Counted from the stretch's first letter, positions 25,674-34,920 are shown. The stretch: DNA of 64,000 bases from Flavobacterium terrigena (GCF_900108955.1 NZ_FNYA01000001.1:672722-736721); one strand, 5' to 3'. A program made the numbers and translations. The notes: generated by a model from the letters alone, not told the origin.

Positions 25674-26720
25674 TTACAATCCTAATCTGCGTTTCAAACC
25701 ATTAAAAATACTTTTGGTTTCTCCTTTCATTAATCGATAAGAAATAGATTCTACTTGTCGGTATATTTGTACTAGTGGATAACCATTTCCCATAATTCTA
25801 TCAATTCGTTTTTTATAATTTTTATCTTCAATTATATATTTTGGATGCTTTAATGGAAACTCAATTTCATAAGCTTTCATGTAAAATATTTTCTTAATTC
25901 CTTTTGGCAAAATATCCATAGAAGTTGCGCCATGCGTAGCATACGAATCGATACCAATATTAGAAATTAAATTATATTTTGGTACAATGTTTAATCTGTT
26001 ATTTAATATCGCTGCTGAACCAAAAATAGATTCATAATGTGCTTTTCCGCTGTTTTTATGATCCGTACAATGTTTAATGTAGCTTTTATACAACTTCTCA
26101 CCCATTTCATCTTTTATGTTTTGAAGTGCGTATGCATCGGATAAAAAATCGTAATTCTCTTCCCAAGATGCAAAAACTCTACGCCAAGATGCCCAACCAG
26201 TTATAGAACCTGAAGTGGAAAACGTATAACTATATGGCGTGTTTTCATAAACTTCCATTTGGTTCATTCCGCAAATCATGTTAATACGTTCATCGTACTT
26301 ATATCTTTCTAACAATTCTTTACAATATGGAAAAAAAGCTTGCGAAGGGACATCGTCGTCTTCTAAAACAATTCCGCTTTCTTCATTTTCAAAAAACCAT
26401 TTTTGTGCGATATATTCTGAAGGATCACAACCATAATTTTTCTCTTGATATTTATAAAAAACTTGGCAATCCCAATCGATATTCTCAGCTAATTCACGAC
26501 ATTTATTAATATTTTCAACATCATCTTGCCTACCTTCTCTTGCACCATCTTGATATAAATATAAACGAGAAGGTTTAGCAATGCGAATTTGTTCCATTAC
26601 TTTTCCAAAAGGTTTTGGACGAGCAAAAAAGATAATTAAAACTGGAATATCAATTAAAAAATTATTCTTACTCATGCTTATATTATTGTCGTTTCGATGT
26701 TCGTGAATCTCTGATTTCAT
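25674..26720 (-). CDS. GNT-I-like / GT2-like glycosyltransferase
   Basis: This 348-residue GT-A type enzyme has IPVLIIFFARPKPFGKVMEQ as the first strand and helix, RLYLYQDGAREGR, and GIVLEDDDVPSQAFFPYCKE, which carries the acidic metal-binding motif in the style of N-acetylglucosaminyltransferase I-like proteins. MNQMEVYENTPYSYTFS and ITGWASWRRVFASWEENYDF are common in Bacteroidetes homologues. Two starts are possible: ATG 26720 (used; 2 bases after the previous stop) or ATG 26675 (MSKNNFLIDIPVL), which removes a polar extension. The donor sugar is unknown. Confidence 0.82.
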   Translation of the reverse strand: MKSEIHEHRNDNNISMSKNNFLIDIPVLIIFFARPKPFGKVMEQIRIAKPSRLYLYQDGAREGRQDDVENINKCRELAENIDWDCQVFYKYQEKNYGCDPSEYIAQKWFFENEESGIVLEDDDVPSQAFFPYCKELLERYKYDERINMICGMNQMEVYENTPYSYTFSTSGSITGWASWRRVFASWEENYDFLSDAYALQNIKDEMGEKLYKSYIKHCTDHKNSGKAHYESIFGSAAILNNRLNIVPKYNLISNIGIDSYATHGATSMDILPKGIKKIFYMKAYEIEFPLKHPKYIIEDKNYKKRIDRIMGNGYPLVQIYRQVESISYRLMKGETKSIFNGLKRRLGL

Positions 26721-26722
26721 TA

Positions 26723-27859
26723 TTATTTATGTAACAATATTTGAGTTAATTCTGTTTTAAAATCATCATCAAGTTCTTTCATTTTCTCAACTGATGAAGA
26801 AGTAAAACTAGTGTTTTTTATAGCTTGAGCAATACTTTCTGGAGAATCTGTAGTATAAAAAGTCACATTGTTTGCAATTTTTGATTGCGCAACAACAGAA
26901 ACATAACCAGAAACTACTTGTAATCCCATACTCAAATAAGATAATATTTTACTCGGAAATGAGGTTTCCACAAAATTTCCTTCCATTTTTTGAGTGCTCA
27001 ACCCTATATGACACATTTGACAATAACGAATATAATCGTCGCCAAATTTCTGGCCGTCAAAAACAATTTTGCATTTGCTTTGTGCATTTATTTCATCAAT
27101 TCTCGTTTGCAATAATTCAGTTTCACCAAAACCGATAATGTGAATTTGATAATTTTCATCTAAAAACAAAGCCGTTTCAATAGCATTGAAAGCACCTAAT
27201 TTTTCTGTATCGATTATTCCAGCATAAACCACATGAATTTTTCCATCGTTTAATGGTTGTTCTAATTTTGGGAAGACTTTATAATTACCATAAAAAACAG
27301 CATAAGGTTTAGTCGTCTTTATTTTTTTTGGTAAAAACTCTGTAGAAAACAAATAGGAATCGGCATTTTGAATTATTTTTTGTTCCAATTTATCAAAATA
27401 TGGATGCAAAGAACTTACATCTGCATAAATCTCTTCTACATCTAAAATCAGTTGAAACTTTTTAATTTTCTTAGCTAATAAAATAGGTAAAGCCAACCAA
27501 GGAGAATGATATACCAATATTTTTTCGTTTTTTTTGGCATGCTTTATTAAAAAGAAAAACAACCAAAACAAACTAAATAAAATTTTTATATAACCAATAA
27601 ATTTGTTTTTTGTTCCGAAACTAGGAGCGAAAACAAGGTTGAGTTTATTTTTAATTGAAGTTGTTTTTGAAGCTGTATATTTTGCAAAACTTGCCGAATC
27701 GTCATACCAAGATGGAGAAACGATTTTTACCTGCAAACCAATATCTAAAAGCACATTACTTACATAATCAACTTGTGAAACAGCTGCTACAGAAGAAACT
27801 CTTTTATATGATTGATTAGGAAAATCATAAAAACTGATATATAAAATATTTTCTTGCAT
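26723..27859 (-). CDS. Glycosyltransferase family 4-like
   Basis: This GT-B enzyme starts NILYISFYDFPNQSYKRVSS and has a donor-domain start KIHVVYAGIIDTEKLGAFNA, then CHIGLSTQKMEGNFVETSFP and SKILSYLSMGLQVVSGYVSV. The nucleotide-binding loop is of the capsule GT4 form with SFPSKILSYLSMG in place of a clear E-x7-E. I prefer the ATG at 27859, which lies 4 bases after the stop of the polymerase gene and follows TTAAAAGT. An upstream ATG at 27877 would add six residues and overlap the previous gene. Its step in the pathway is not known. Confidence 0.82.
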   Translation of the reverse strand: MQENILYISFYDFPNQSYKRVSSVAAVSQVDYVSNVLLDIGLQVKIVSPSWYDDSASFAKYTASKTTSIKNKLNLVFAPSFGTKNKFIGYIKILFSLFWLFFFLIKHAKKNEKILVYHSPWLALPILLAKKIKKFQLILDVEEIYADVSSLHPYFDKLEQKIIQNADSYLFSTEFLPKKIKTTKPYAVFYGNYKVFPKLEQPLNDGKIHVVYAGIIDTEKLGAFNAIETALFLDENYQIHIIGFGETELLQTRIDEINAQSKCKIVFDGQKFGDDYIRYCQMCHIGLSTQKMEGNFVETSFPSKILSYLSMGLQVVSGYVSVVAQSKIANNVTFYTTDSPESIAQAIKNTSFTSSSVEKMKELDDDFKTELTQILLHK

Positions 27860-27863
27860 ACTT

Positions 27864-29000
27864 TTAATCTGATTCATAATAGTGTTCGCCTAATCGCATT
27901 TCTTGCCAAAAGAAGGCATACCGAATTGGGGCTGCGAAATTAGCTTTTAAATGCAAACTTATAAGTAAAATCATGGCGAAAATTGTGATATCGTTTTTTA
28001 CTTTTCTAGAAACACTTTCAAATGAATTTAATATTTCTGGAATTAGTAAAACCATAAAAAATGAAAAGTATTGTACCAATCTTAAATACCCATGAATTTC
28101 ATAAACGAAAGAAAGGAAAAAAACAGCAAATGAGAATGCAACAAAATAAAACCTCGCGTTTTTATTAGTTGCTATAATTTTATCATGTCTTAAAGCAGCC
28201 AACAAAGCAATTAATAACAAAAGGGCCACCAATGTTGTTGGTTTGTATTCATCATAATGTTCGTATTCGCTATACGATTCAGATAAACTTGTAAAAAAAG
28301 TAGTTATTCTTGCACTAAAAGTAAAGAGTATTGGAAAGGATAACAAAGAAGTCCATAATAACCATTTTGTCTTTTTAACAAGTGTAAACAAGGCAAACGG
28401 TATAAATATTAATACCGATTTATGAATAAATGATATGGCTAGAATAATGATAAAAAACCAAATAAAATGCGATTTTTTTCTTAATAAAAAGTAGGAAAAC
28501 AAAACAAAAGCAGTAACAATAGTTTGTCTTATACCGGTAAAAGAATAGAAAGTATAAAACATGCAACTATAGATGATATACGCCATTACAACATCTCTTA
28601 ATCTAGTCGTGTTCTTATATAAAAAATAGCCAAAAGCGCTAAAAAACAAAACGGCTATAAAGAATAAAAACACTTGATAATCATCAGAAAATATTTGAAA
28701 TATCTTTTGAAAAACTAAATATCCAGGATCTTTTCCTTCATCAAACTTTAAAAAATTAAAAAATGCTTCGTAAATGTTTTTCCACGACATTTGTTTAACT
28801 TCTTCAAATCCAACGTAATATCCATACGTATCATCACCAACTGCAACATTTCTTAAACCCGATTGTAGAATAAGTGCGAAACATATAATTTTAATGTATT
28901 TTTTTCGCACCATATTGCTATTTTTCTCCGATTTATATCGATGCGAAAAAAAAAGCCCTACTAGGAAAGTAAAAAATATTATAATTAAGTTTACTACCAT
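27864..29000 (-). CDS. EpsG-like polysaccharide polymerase (Wzy role)
   Basis: This 378-residue membrane protein has about ten helices and belongs to the EpsG family. LQSGLRNVAVGDDTYGYYVG carries the conserved R and the GxDT/Y segment. YTFYSFTGIRQTIVTAFVLF has the TGIRQ block, and FIHKSVLIFIPFAL has the conserved H-K/S. EpsG and Wzy proteins join repeat units in the periplasm, in partnership with Wzx and Wzc, all present here. Start ATG 29000 touches the next gene's stop, so the genes are coupled. No other polymerase candidate lies in this cluster. Confidence 0.85.
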   Translation of the reverse strand: MVVNLIIIFFTFLVGLFFSHRYKSEKNSNMVRKKYIKIICFALILQSGLRNVAVGDDTYGYYVGFEEVKQMSWKNIYEAFFNFLKFDEGKDPGYLVFQKIFQIFSDDYQVFLFFIAVLFFSAFGYFLYKNTTRLRDVVMAYIIYSCMFYTFYSFTGIRQTIVTAFVLFSYFLLRKKSHFIWFFIIILAISFIHKSVLIFIPFALFTLVKKTKWLLWTSLLSFPILFTFSARITTFFTSLSESYSEYEHYDEYKPTTLVALLLLIALLAALRHDKIIATNKNARFYFVAFSFAVFFLSFVYEIHGYLRLVQYFSFFMVLLIPEILNSFESVSRKVKNDITIFAMILLISLHLKANFAAPIRYAFFWQEMRLGEHYYESD

Positions 29001-30206
29001 TTAATTTGTACTATGATATAAATTAATTGTTTTATTGATGTTGGGTTGCTTTAAAAAATTACACTTTACAAATGAAATACAATTTTGTGAATAATAATCT
29101 TTTGTGTTTGATTTAATACGATTAATACTTTCACTCATTTGCGAAATATTTTCTTTTTCCACTACATAGCCACAATTTTCTCCTACAATTTCTGGACAAG
29201 CTGTAGTGTTATAAACTATTACTGGTGTTCCGCAAGATAAGGCTTCTGCGATAACTTTTCCGAAAGTATCTTCTAAAGACAAATGCACATACACATCGGC
29301 AATATTGTACAATTCTGCCATTTTTTGTTTAGAACTGATATATCCAATTGGTATTACATTTTTAGGTATTTTGCAGTTTTTATCAATATTACCAACGATA
29401 ATCAATTGAAACTCTTCAGATAAATTTGAAGCTAATTGGATTAAATTCAACCATTTTTCATCATCTTTTTGCCAATATGCACTCACAAAAAGCAAGGTGA
29501 ATTTTGAAGTATTTATTTGTTTTTGAAATGAATTATCTTCTAATTTTATTGGTTTAAAAACCTCAATATCAATCCAATTATATATAGTTTTTATGTTTTT
29601 TTCTTTTAAAAACGATTGTCTAACTTGACTTTCCAACCAATTTGAAACCGTTATTATTTCAAGATTTGGCAAATTAGTTAACCATTCTTTTTTATCACGA
29701 AACATTTCTGAAGAATAATCTAAAAAAAGACTTGATGGATATTTTTGTACTTGTGGACAAGCATTACATTCCGTTTGCCATTTATAACAATTTGCAGAAG
29801 TATAATGCGCACATTTTCCTGTAAACGCCCAACAATCGTGTAAGGTATAAACGATTTTACCTTGGTAATTTCTTAAAAAAGAAAACAAAATAGGTAGGTT
29901 TAAATAATTACCATGTAAATTATGCAAATGAATTACGTCTGGTTTATATTTTTCTATAAAAGTAACAAGCTTAATTGTCCCGTTTTTAGTAAAATAGCCT
30001 TGTTTTCCGATAATTCGAGAACCTAAATTGTGTAAATGGTTTTCAATTTTTGTTCCTATTTTAAAATTATTCTTGTAAGATGCTGTTAATTGTCCGTAAG
30101 CAATATAACATTCATGACCTTCACTTTCTAAAGTAGCAGCAATTTCTTCACAGATAGAACCTGTGCTTCCATAACCAGAAACAGAATTTATTTGAAGGAC
30201 TTTCAT
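29001..30206 (-). CDS. Glycosyltransferase family 4 (WcaC-like) with Cys-rich motif
   Basis: This 401-residue GT-B enzyme begins KVLQINSVSGYGSTGSICEE, as in WcaC and related capsule GT4 enzymes. The N-terminal domain has VIHLHNLHGNYLNLPILFSF. This is followed by a Cys/His-rich block, TLHDCWAFTGKCAHYTSANC, which goes on with two more cysteines before Pro. The donor domain has HLSLEDTFGKVIAEALSCG with the E-x7-E motif and TPVIVYNTTACPEIV. The Cys-rich block is conserved in the subgroup and may bind zinc (inferred). It follows the 2-epimerase gene by 4 bases, so transfer of FucNAc is possible but unproven. Confidence 0.88.
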   Translation of the reverse strand: MKVLQINSVSGYGSTGSICEEIAATLESEGHECYIAYGQLTASYKNNFKIGTKIENHLHNLGSRIIGKQGYFTKNGTIKLVTFIEKYKPDVIHLHNLHGNYLNLPILFSFLRNYQGKIVYTLHDCWAFTGKCAHYTSANCYKWQTECNACPQVQKYPSSLFLDYSSEMFRDKKEWLTNLPNLEIITVSNWLESQVRQSFLKEKNIKTIYNWIDIEVFKPIKLEDNSFQKQINTSKFTLLFVSAYWQKDDEKWLNLIQLASNLSEEFQLIIVGNIDKNCKIPKNVIPIGYISSKQKMAELYNIADVYVHLSLEDTFGKVIAEALSCGTPVIVYNTTACPEIVGENCGYVVEKENISQMSESINRIKSNTKDYYSQNCISFVKCNFLKQPNINKTINLYHSTN

Positions 30207-30210
30207 AAAT

Positions 30211-31350
30211 TTATGCTTTTTTAGACCAAACTACACGATTTACATAATCGGTGTAACTCAAAATGATACGAACCATTTTTTCAGAAACATTTGGCATAGA
30301 ATAATCGGTAACTTGGCGAAAATTACGTTCTGAACCTATTTTTTGAGTTTGTAATTGTACTAAACCTTGCATAATTCTTTCAGGCGAAAGTCCGACCATC
30401 ATAACAGAAGCTTCTTCCATGGCTTCTGGTCGTTCATGTGCTTGACGAATATTTAAGGCTGGAAAATTCAAAATTGAAGATTCTTCAGAAATCGTTCCAC
30501 TATCCGACAACACGGCAAAAGCATTCATTTGCAACGCATTGTAATCGTTGAAACCCATTGGTTTTAAAAACTGTACTTCCTCACGAACTTTTACATTTTG
30601 ACTTTCAATCATGTTACGAGTTCGAGGATGCGTGCTCACAATAATTGGAAACTTATATTTTTCTGCAATTAAGTTTAAACTATCAATTAAGCCGTTGAAA
30701 TTATCTGGATTATTGATATTTTCTTCTCTATGTGAAGAAACAACAAAATATTTTCCTTTTTCTAAATTTAAAGTGGAAAGAATTTCTGACGCTTGAATAT
30801 TTGGCAAATAATGATTTAGAACTTCAAACATTGGCGAACCTGTTTTGATAATTCTATCAGCAGGTAAACCTTCACGAAGTAAATATTCTCGAGCAATATC
30901 GCTATAAGTCAAATTTACATCAGAAATATGATCTACAATTTTACGATTCGTTTCTTCGGGAACTCTTTGGTCAAAACAACGGTTTCCCGCTTCCATATGG
31001 AAAATAGGAATTTGGCGTTTTTTTGCTGGAATGGCACATAAACAACTGTTCGTATCACCTAAAACTAAAAACGCATCAGGTTGTATTTCTTCTAAAAGTG
31101 GATCGATTGCAATTAAAATTTGTCCGACTGTTTCTGTAGCCGTTTTTCCAGCTGCATTCAAAAAATGATCGGGTTTACGAATGCCTAAGTCATCAAAAAA
31201 TATTTGATTTAATTCGTAATCGTAATTTTGTCCAGTATGAACAAGTATATGTTCAATAGCTTCGGAAGCGTCTAGAGCAGCCATTACTCGCGATAAACGA
31301 ATAATTTCTGGTCGCGTTCCTACTACTGTTATAAGTTTTAGTTTTTTCAT
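30211..31350 (-). CDS. fnlC: Non-hydrolysing UDP-HexNAc 2-epimerase (CapG/FnlC/WbjD type)
   Basis: This 379-residue enzyme is of the WecB superfamily: LITVVGTRPEIIRLSRVMAA at the N-terminus, LVHTGQNYDYELNQIFFDDL, LVLGDTNSCL, FHMEAGNRCFDQRVPEETNR and LSDSGTISEE with the UDP-binding Ser/Glu. The GNRCFDQRVPEETNRKIVDH wording matches the FnlC/CapG branch rather than WecB. Its upstream neighbours are CapE-like and CapF-like genes, and the three make UDP-N-acetyl-L-fucosamine from UDP-GlcNAc. The 114-base gap before its ATG holds inverted word repeats. The symbol follows function by homology and context. Confidence 0.92.
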   Translation of the reverse strand: MKKLKLITVVGTRPEIIRLSRVMAALDASEAIEHILVHTGQNYDYELNQIFFDDLGIRKPDHFLNAAGKTATETVGQILIAIDPLLEEIQPDAFLVLGDTNSCLCAIPAKKRQIPIFHMEAGNRCFDQRVPEETNRKIVDHISDVNLTYSDIAREYLLREGLPADRIIKTGSPMFEVLNHYLPNIQASEILSTLNLEKGKYFVVSSHREENINNPDNFNGLIDSLNLIAEKYKFPIIVSTHPRTRNMIESQNVKVREEVQFLKPMGFNDYNALQMNAFAVLSDSGTISEESSILNFPALNIRQAHERPEAMEEASVMMVGLSPERIMQGLVQLQTQKIGSERNFRQVTDYSMPNVSEKMVRIILSYTDYVNRVVWSKKA

Positions 31351-31361
31351 ATCTTTTTTTT

Positions 31362-31460
31362 AGGGATAAGGGAAAAGTCAAAAGTAATAAGTATCATTAA
31401 AACTCCACATCTTTTTTTACTTTTTACTTGTCTCTTTTTACTTTTGCCCTGTCACTTATG
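31362..31460. repeat. Inverted word-repeat element with no gene inside
   Basis: The left arm (31362-31392) reads AGGGATAAGGGAAAAGTCAA followed by AAGTAATAAGT. The right arm (about 31417-31460), read on the other strand, has AGGGCAAAAGTAAAAAGAGA then CAAGTAAAAAGT. The arms match at roughly four of five positions and are about 24 bases apart. The element fills the gap between the CapF-like and CapG-like genes, starting near the stop of one and ending 13 bases before the ATG of the next. It has the layout of the two four-helix-bundle cassettes but carries no gene. Confidence 0.6.
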
Positions 31461-31464
31461 GCTT

Positions 31465-32583
31465 TTATACTTCTTCGAAATACGTGTCAGCATCATTTGG
31501 ATTGAAAAATTCATTTATCCAAAAGTTGGTGTATAAAATATCATCTCCTATGTTTTTGATATTATGCGTGTACCAAATTGGCATATCCACGTAAGCTGGT
31601 TCGTCGCCATTTAATTCGAAATTTAAAACTTCATTGGTTCCGATTTTTCGCAATTGAATTAAAGCTTTTCCTTTGATAACCGCAAAACGTTCAATTTTTC
31701 TAGTATGAAAATGATTACCCCTTGTAATGTTTGGTTTGGTTGTGGAAAAAGAAACTTGTCCGCCAACTTCTAATCGAATAATTTCTACAAAACTTCCTCT
31801 GTCGTCTGTATGCTGCGTCAGTTTCACAGGAAAATGAGTAGCAATATCCATATAACATCTAAAAGTATTGAATAAGTTTAATTCGAAAACCGATTGTAAA
31901 GTTGGAATACTTCCTTTATCTTGATATTCTGATTTATAATTTTGTAATAAAACTAAGATTTCAGAAACTTTCTTTTCAGATGTGTGTTGAATTTCTAACT
32001 TTCGCTGATTATTTTTTGTTCGAATTTGGTTGATAATTTCCTGAACCAATTCGTCTACATAAATCAGTTTTAAATTACCATCAACATCAATTTTTGGAAT
32101 TTCATTATGCGAAACTTGATGACAAAATGTGGCAACAACCGAATTATAAAAAGGTTTTCCAAAAGGTCCGAAAACATTTGGAATGACTAATCCCGTAAAA
32201 GTAGCTTGTTTTTTTTCTGCCCAGTTGGCAATTACTTCTCTACCTTCTTTTTTTGATTTTCCGTATAAATTATCACGTTCTTCTTGACTTGAAGAAGAAA
32301 GTAAAACATGTGGTTTTGATTGGGTTCTTTCCAAAGAAGCGACTAATTTATGAACCAAATTCACATTCGTTTCATAAATTACTTCTTGGCTTTCGTGTCG
32401 ATTCATAGCTGCTAAATGCACAATGACATCGCATTGAGAAACGAAATTATCTAAATCAGTTTCAGATTCAAAAAAATTGCGTTGAAATTCTACACGTAAA
32501 AATTCATCAGGGAATAAACCCAATGAATTATAAAGGTGTTTACCAACGAAACCATCTTGACCTGTGATTCCAACTTTGATCAT
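31465..32583 (-). CDS. fnlB: CapF/FnlB-type bifunctional UDP-sugar reductase-epimerase
   Basis: This two-domain enzyme has 372 residues. The N-terminal SDR domain (about 1-245) begins IKVGITGQDGFVGKHLYNSL and has the active-site Tyr-Lys in LYGKSKKEG. The C-terminal cupin (about 250-372) has LTQHTDDRGSFVEIIRLEVG, QVSFSTTKPNITRGNHFHTR and WYTHNIKNIG. In S. aureus CapF the cupin does C3 epimerisation and the SDR domain the NADPH-dependent C4 reduction. It shares one base with the stop of the CapE-like gene upstream and is followed by the CapG-like epimerase, which completes the UDP-L-FucNAc route. Confidence 0.93.
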   Translation of the reverse strand: MIKVGITGQDGFVGKHLYNSLGLFPDEFLRVEFQRNFFESETDLDNFVSQCDVIVHLAAMNRHESQEVIYETNVNLVHKLVASLERTQSKPHVLLSSSSQEERDNLYGKSKKEGREVIANWAEKKQATFTGLVIPNVFGPFGKPFYNSVVATFCHQVSHNEIPKIDVDGNLKLIYVDELVQEIINQIRTKNNQRKLEIQHTSEKKVSEILVLLQNYKSEYQDKGSIPTLQSVFELNLFNTFRCYMDIATHFPVKLTQHTDDRGSFVEIIRLEVGGQVSFSTTKPNITRGNHFHTRKIERFAVIKGKALIQLRKIGTNEVLNFELNGDEPAYVDMPIWYTHNIKNIGDDILYTNFWINEFFNPNDADTYFEEV

Positions 32584-33626
32584 TATAAATCAAAATATTT
32601 ATTGATTTCTTCTCCGTAAATATCTTTTCTTATCAATGGCAATTTCAACAACAATTGTTTCATTGCTTCAACATCAAAAATCTCTGTATTATTAGAATGA
32701 TATTCTTCCAATTCTGTTAATTTTATATCACCTTCAGAAAAATATTGTTCGTAATTTAAATCTCTATTATCGGCTGGAATTCTGAAATAATTCCCACAAT
32801 CTTCTGCTTTAACCATATCTTCACGATTGACTAAAGTTTCGAATGTTTTTTCACCATGTCGTGTACCAATAATTTTAATTTCAGAATTAGAATTGTATAA
32901 TGAGTTTAAGGCTTTTGCCAATACTTCTATTGTACAAGCTGGAGATTTCTGTACGAATAAATCGCCTTGATTTCCGTTTTCAAAAGCGTATAAAACCAAA
33001 TCTACCGCGTTTTCTAATGTCATCATAAAACGCGTCATATTTGGATCGGTAATCGTAATAGGTTTACCCGATTTAATTTGTTCTACAAACAAAGGAATCA
33101 CCGAACCACGTGAAGCCATTACGTTTCCGTAACGTGTGCCACAAAAAATAGTTTTAGTATCGTCTAAGTTACGAGATTTGGCCACCATCACTTTTTCCAT
33201 CATTGCTTTAGACATTCCCATTGCGTTGATTGGGTAAGCCGCTTTATCTGTACTTAAAACCACTACTTTTTTTACTTCATATTTTTCAGCAATTGAAAGT
33301 ACATTATCCGTTCCGATAATATTCGTTTTCACAGCTTCCATTGGGAAAAACTCACAGGAAGGCACTTGCTTTAAAGCTGCAGCGTGAAAAATATAATCGA
33401 CACCTTTTATCGCTGCATCAATACTATTAACATCACGAACATCTCCAAGGTAAAATTTGACTTTATTGTTGTTGACTTTCTTACGTAAATCGTCTTGTTT
33501 TTTTTCGTCACGACTTAAAATTCGGATTTCTCTAAAATGATCGGTATGTAAAAACTGACTTAAAACCGCATTTCCAAAGGAACCCGTTCCGCCAGTAATT
33601 AATAATATTTTGTCTTTAATTTGCAT
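32583..33626 (-). CDS. fnlA: CapE/FnlA-type UDP-GlcNAc 4,6-dehydratase / 5-epimerase
   Basis: This 347-residue cytoplasmic SDR begins KILLITGGTGSFGNAVLSQF (NAD-binding), followed by IRILSRDEKKQDDLR, which is diagnostic of CapE/FnlA/PseB-type dehydratases. The catalytic region has STDKAAYPINAMGMSKAMME, with Met taking the place of the usual Tyr. The MGMSKAMMEK wording suits the CapE (FnlA) branch, which makes the first intermediate for UDP-L-FucNAc. It differs from the membrane-bound dehydratase at 16381-18324, so the cluster has two separate 4,6-dehydratases. It is followed directly by the CapF-like and CapG-like genes. Confidence 0.93.
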   Translation of the reverse strand: MQIKDKILLITGGTGSFGNAVLSQFLHTDHFREIRILSRDEKKQDDLRKKVNNNKVKFYLGDVRDVNSIDAAIKGVDYIFHAAALKQVPSCEFFPMEAVKTNIIGTDNVLSIAEKYEVKKVVVLSTDKAAYPINAMGMSKAMMEKVMVAKSRNLDDTKTIFCGTRYGNVMASRGSVIPLFVEQIKSGKPITITDPNMTRFMMTLENAVDLVLYAFENGNQGDLFVQKSPACTIEVLAKALNSLYNSNSEIKIIGTRHGEKTFETLVNREDMVKAEDCGNYFRIPADNRDLNYEQYFSEGDIKLTELEEYHSNNTEIFDVEAMKQLLLKLPLIRKDIYGEEINKYFDL

Positions 33627-33636
33627 AGTTTATTTG

Positions 33637-34920
33637 TTACAATCTTCCGTCAACTTCAGCTGTAAGAAAACCTTTTACATCATAAATGACATTATTACTT
33701 TTTGTTAACGAATTAATATCTAAAGTATTAAAAACGTCATGAGAAACGCCTAAAATTACCGCATCAAATTGAGATGTTGGTACTATTTTAGTGGTTACAA
33801 TTCCGTATTCATGAAGAACTTCTTCAGGTTTTGCCCAAGGATCGTAAATCGTAATATTTATTCCGTATTCTTTTAAAGCATGAACAATATCTACAATTTT
33901 TGTATTTCTTACATCAGGGCAATTTTCTTTAAAAGTAACTCCTAGAAGTAATAATTCTGCTTTATGTAAAACGATTTCTTTTTTAATCATTAGTTTCACA
34001 ACTTCAGACGCTACATATTCTCCCATGCTGTCATTCATACGGCGACCCGCTAAAATAATTTCTGGATGATAACCCGCTTCCATTGCTTTTTGAGCCAAAT
34101 AATAAGGATCCACACCAATACAATGTCCGCCCACTAAACCTGGTTTAAAAGGAAGGAAATTCCATTTTGTACCGGCAGCTTCTAACACATCTTGTGTATT
34201 GATATCTAAAATGTTGAAAATTTTTGCTAATTCATTTACGAATGCAATATTGATATCACGTTGTGAGTTTTCTATAACTTTTGCCGCCTCAGCCACTCTA
34301 ATTGTTGGTGCTAAATGTGTTCCAGCAGTGATGACACTATTGTATAAAGCATCTACTTTTAAACCAATTTCTGGAGTTGAACCAGCGGTAACCTTTAAAA
34401 TTTTATCTACAGTATGTTCTTTATCACCTGGATTTATTCTTTCTGGAGAATAGCCAGCGAAAAAGTCGACATTAAATTTTAATCCAGATAATTTTTCTAA
34501 AACTGGTACACATTCTTCTTCCGTAACACCAGGATAAACGGTTGATTCGTAAATAACAATATCACCTTTTTTCAATACTTTCGCAACCGTTTCACTTGCT
34601 TTATAAAGTGGTGTTAAATCGGGTTTGTTGTGTTTATCAACTGGAGTTGGAACGGTAACAATGTAATAATTACAATCAGCAATGTCTTCTAATTTATTTG
34701 AACAATGCAAATAATTAGTTGTAAGTTGTGAATTGTGCGTTTTTAAAACAGATTTCAGTAAATCTTCCTCAACTTCTAAGGTTAAATCGATTCCGTCATT
34801 TAATTCGGAAATTCTTTGCTCATTAATATCAAAACCAATTACAGGATACTTTGTAGCAAACAATCTTGCTAAAGGCAAACCCACGTAACCAAGTCCAATT
34901 ACAGCTATTTTTATTTCCAT
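33637..34920 (-). CDS. UDP-HexNAc 6-dehydrogenase (WbpA/TviB/VipA family)
   Basis: This 427-residue nucleotide-sugar dehydrogenase starts KIAVIGLGYVGLPLARLFAT (NAD-binding). It has IVTVPTPVDKHNKPDLTPL and YSPERINPGDKEHTVDKILK, and the catalytic Cys in LVGGHCIGVDPYYLAQKA. The GGHCIxVDPYYL form is typical of enzymes acting on UDP-GlcNAc, UDP-GalNAc or UDP-ManNAc rather than UDP-glucose. With the 4-epimerase at 36321-37313, UDP-GalNAcA is a fair guess (the TviB-TviC pair). Residues near 61-73 (KTHNSQLTTNY) come from a low-complexity word otherwise found between genes, inserted in frame. Confidence 0.92.
   Translation of the reverse strand: MEIKIAVIGLGYVGLPLARLFATKYPVIGFDINEQRISELNDGIDLTLEVEEDLLKSVLKTHNSQLTTNYLHCSNKLEDIADCNYYIVTVPTPVDKHNKPDLTPLYKASETVAKVLKKGDIVIYESTVYPGVTEEECVPVLEKLSGLKFNVDFFAGYSPERINPGDKEHTVDKILKVTAGSTPEIGLKVDALYNSVITAGTHLAPTIRVAEAAKVIENSQRDINIAFVNELAKIFNILDINTQDVLEAAGTKWNFLPFKPGLVGGHCIGVDPYYLAQKAMEAGYHPEIILAGRRMNDSMGEYVASEVVKLMIKKEIVLHKAELLLLGVTFKENCPDVRNTKIVDIVHALKEYGINITIYDPWAKPEEVLHEYGIVTTKIVPTSQFDAVILGVSHDVFNTLDINSLTKSNNVIYDVKGFLTAEVDGRL
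34715..34737 (-). repeat. Word repeat inside the dehydrogenase coding sequence
   Basis: On the plus strand TTAGTTGTAAGTTGTGAATT followed by GTG shares 13 of 14 bases of AGTTGTGAATTGTG with the left arm of the first four-helix-bundle cassette. It is read in frame as HNSQLTTN. Confidence 0.55.
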
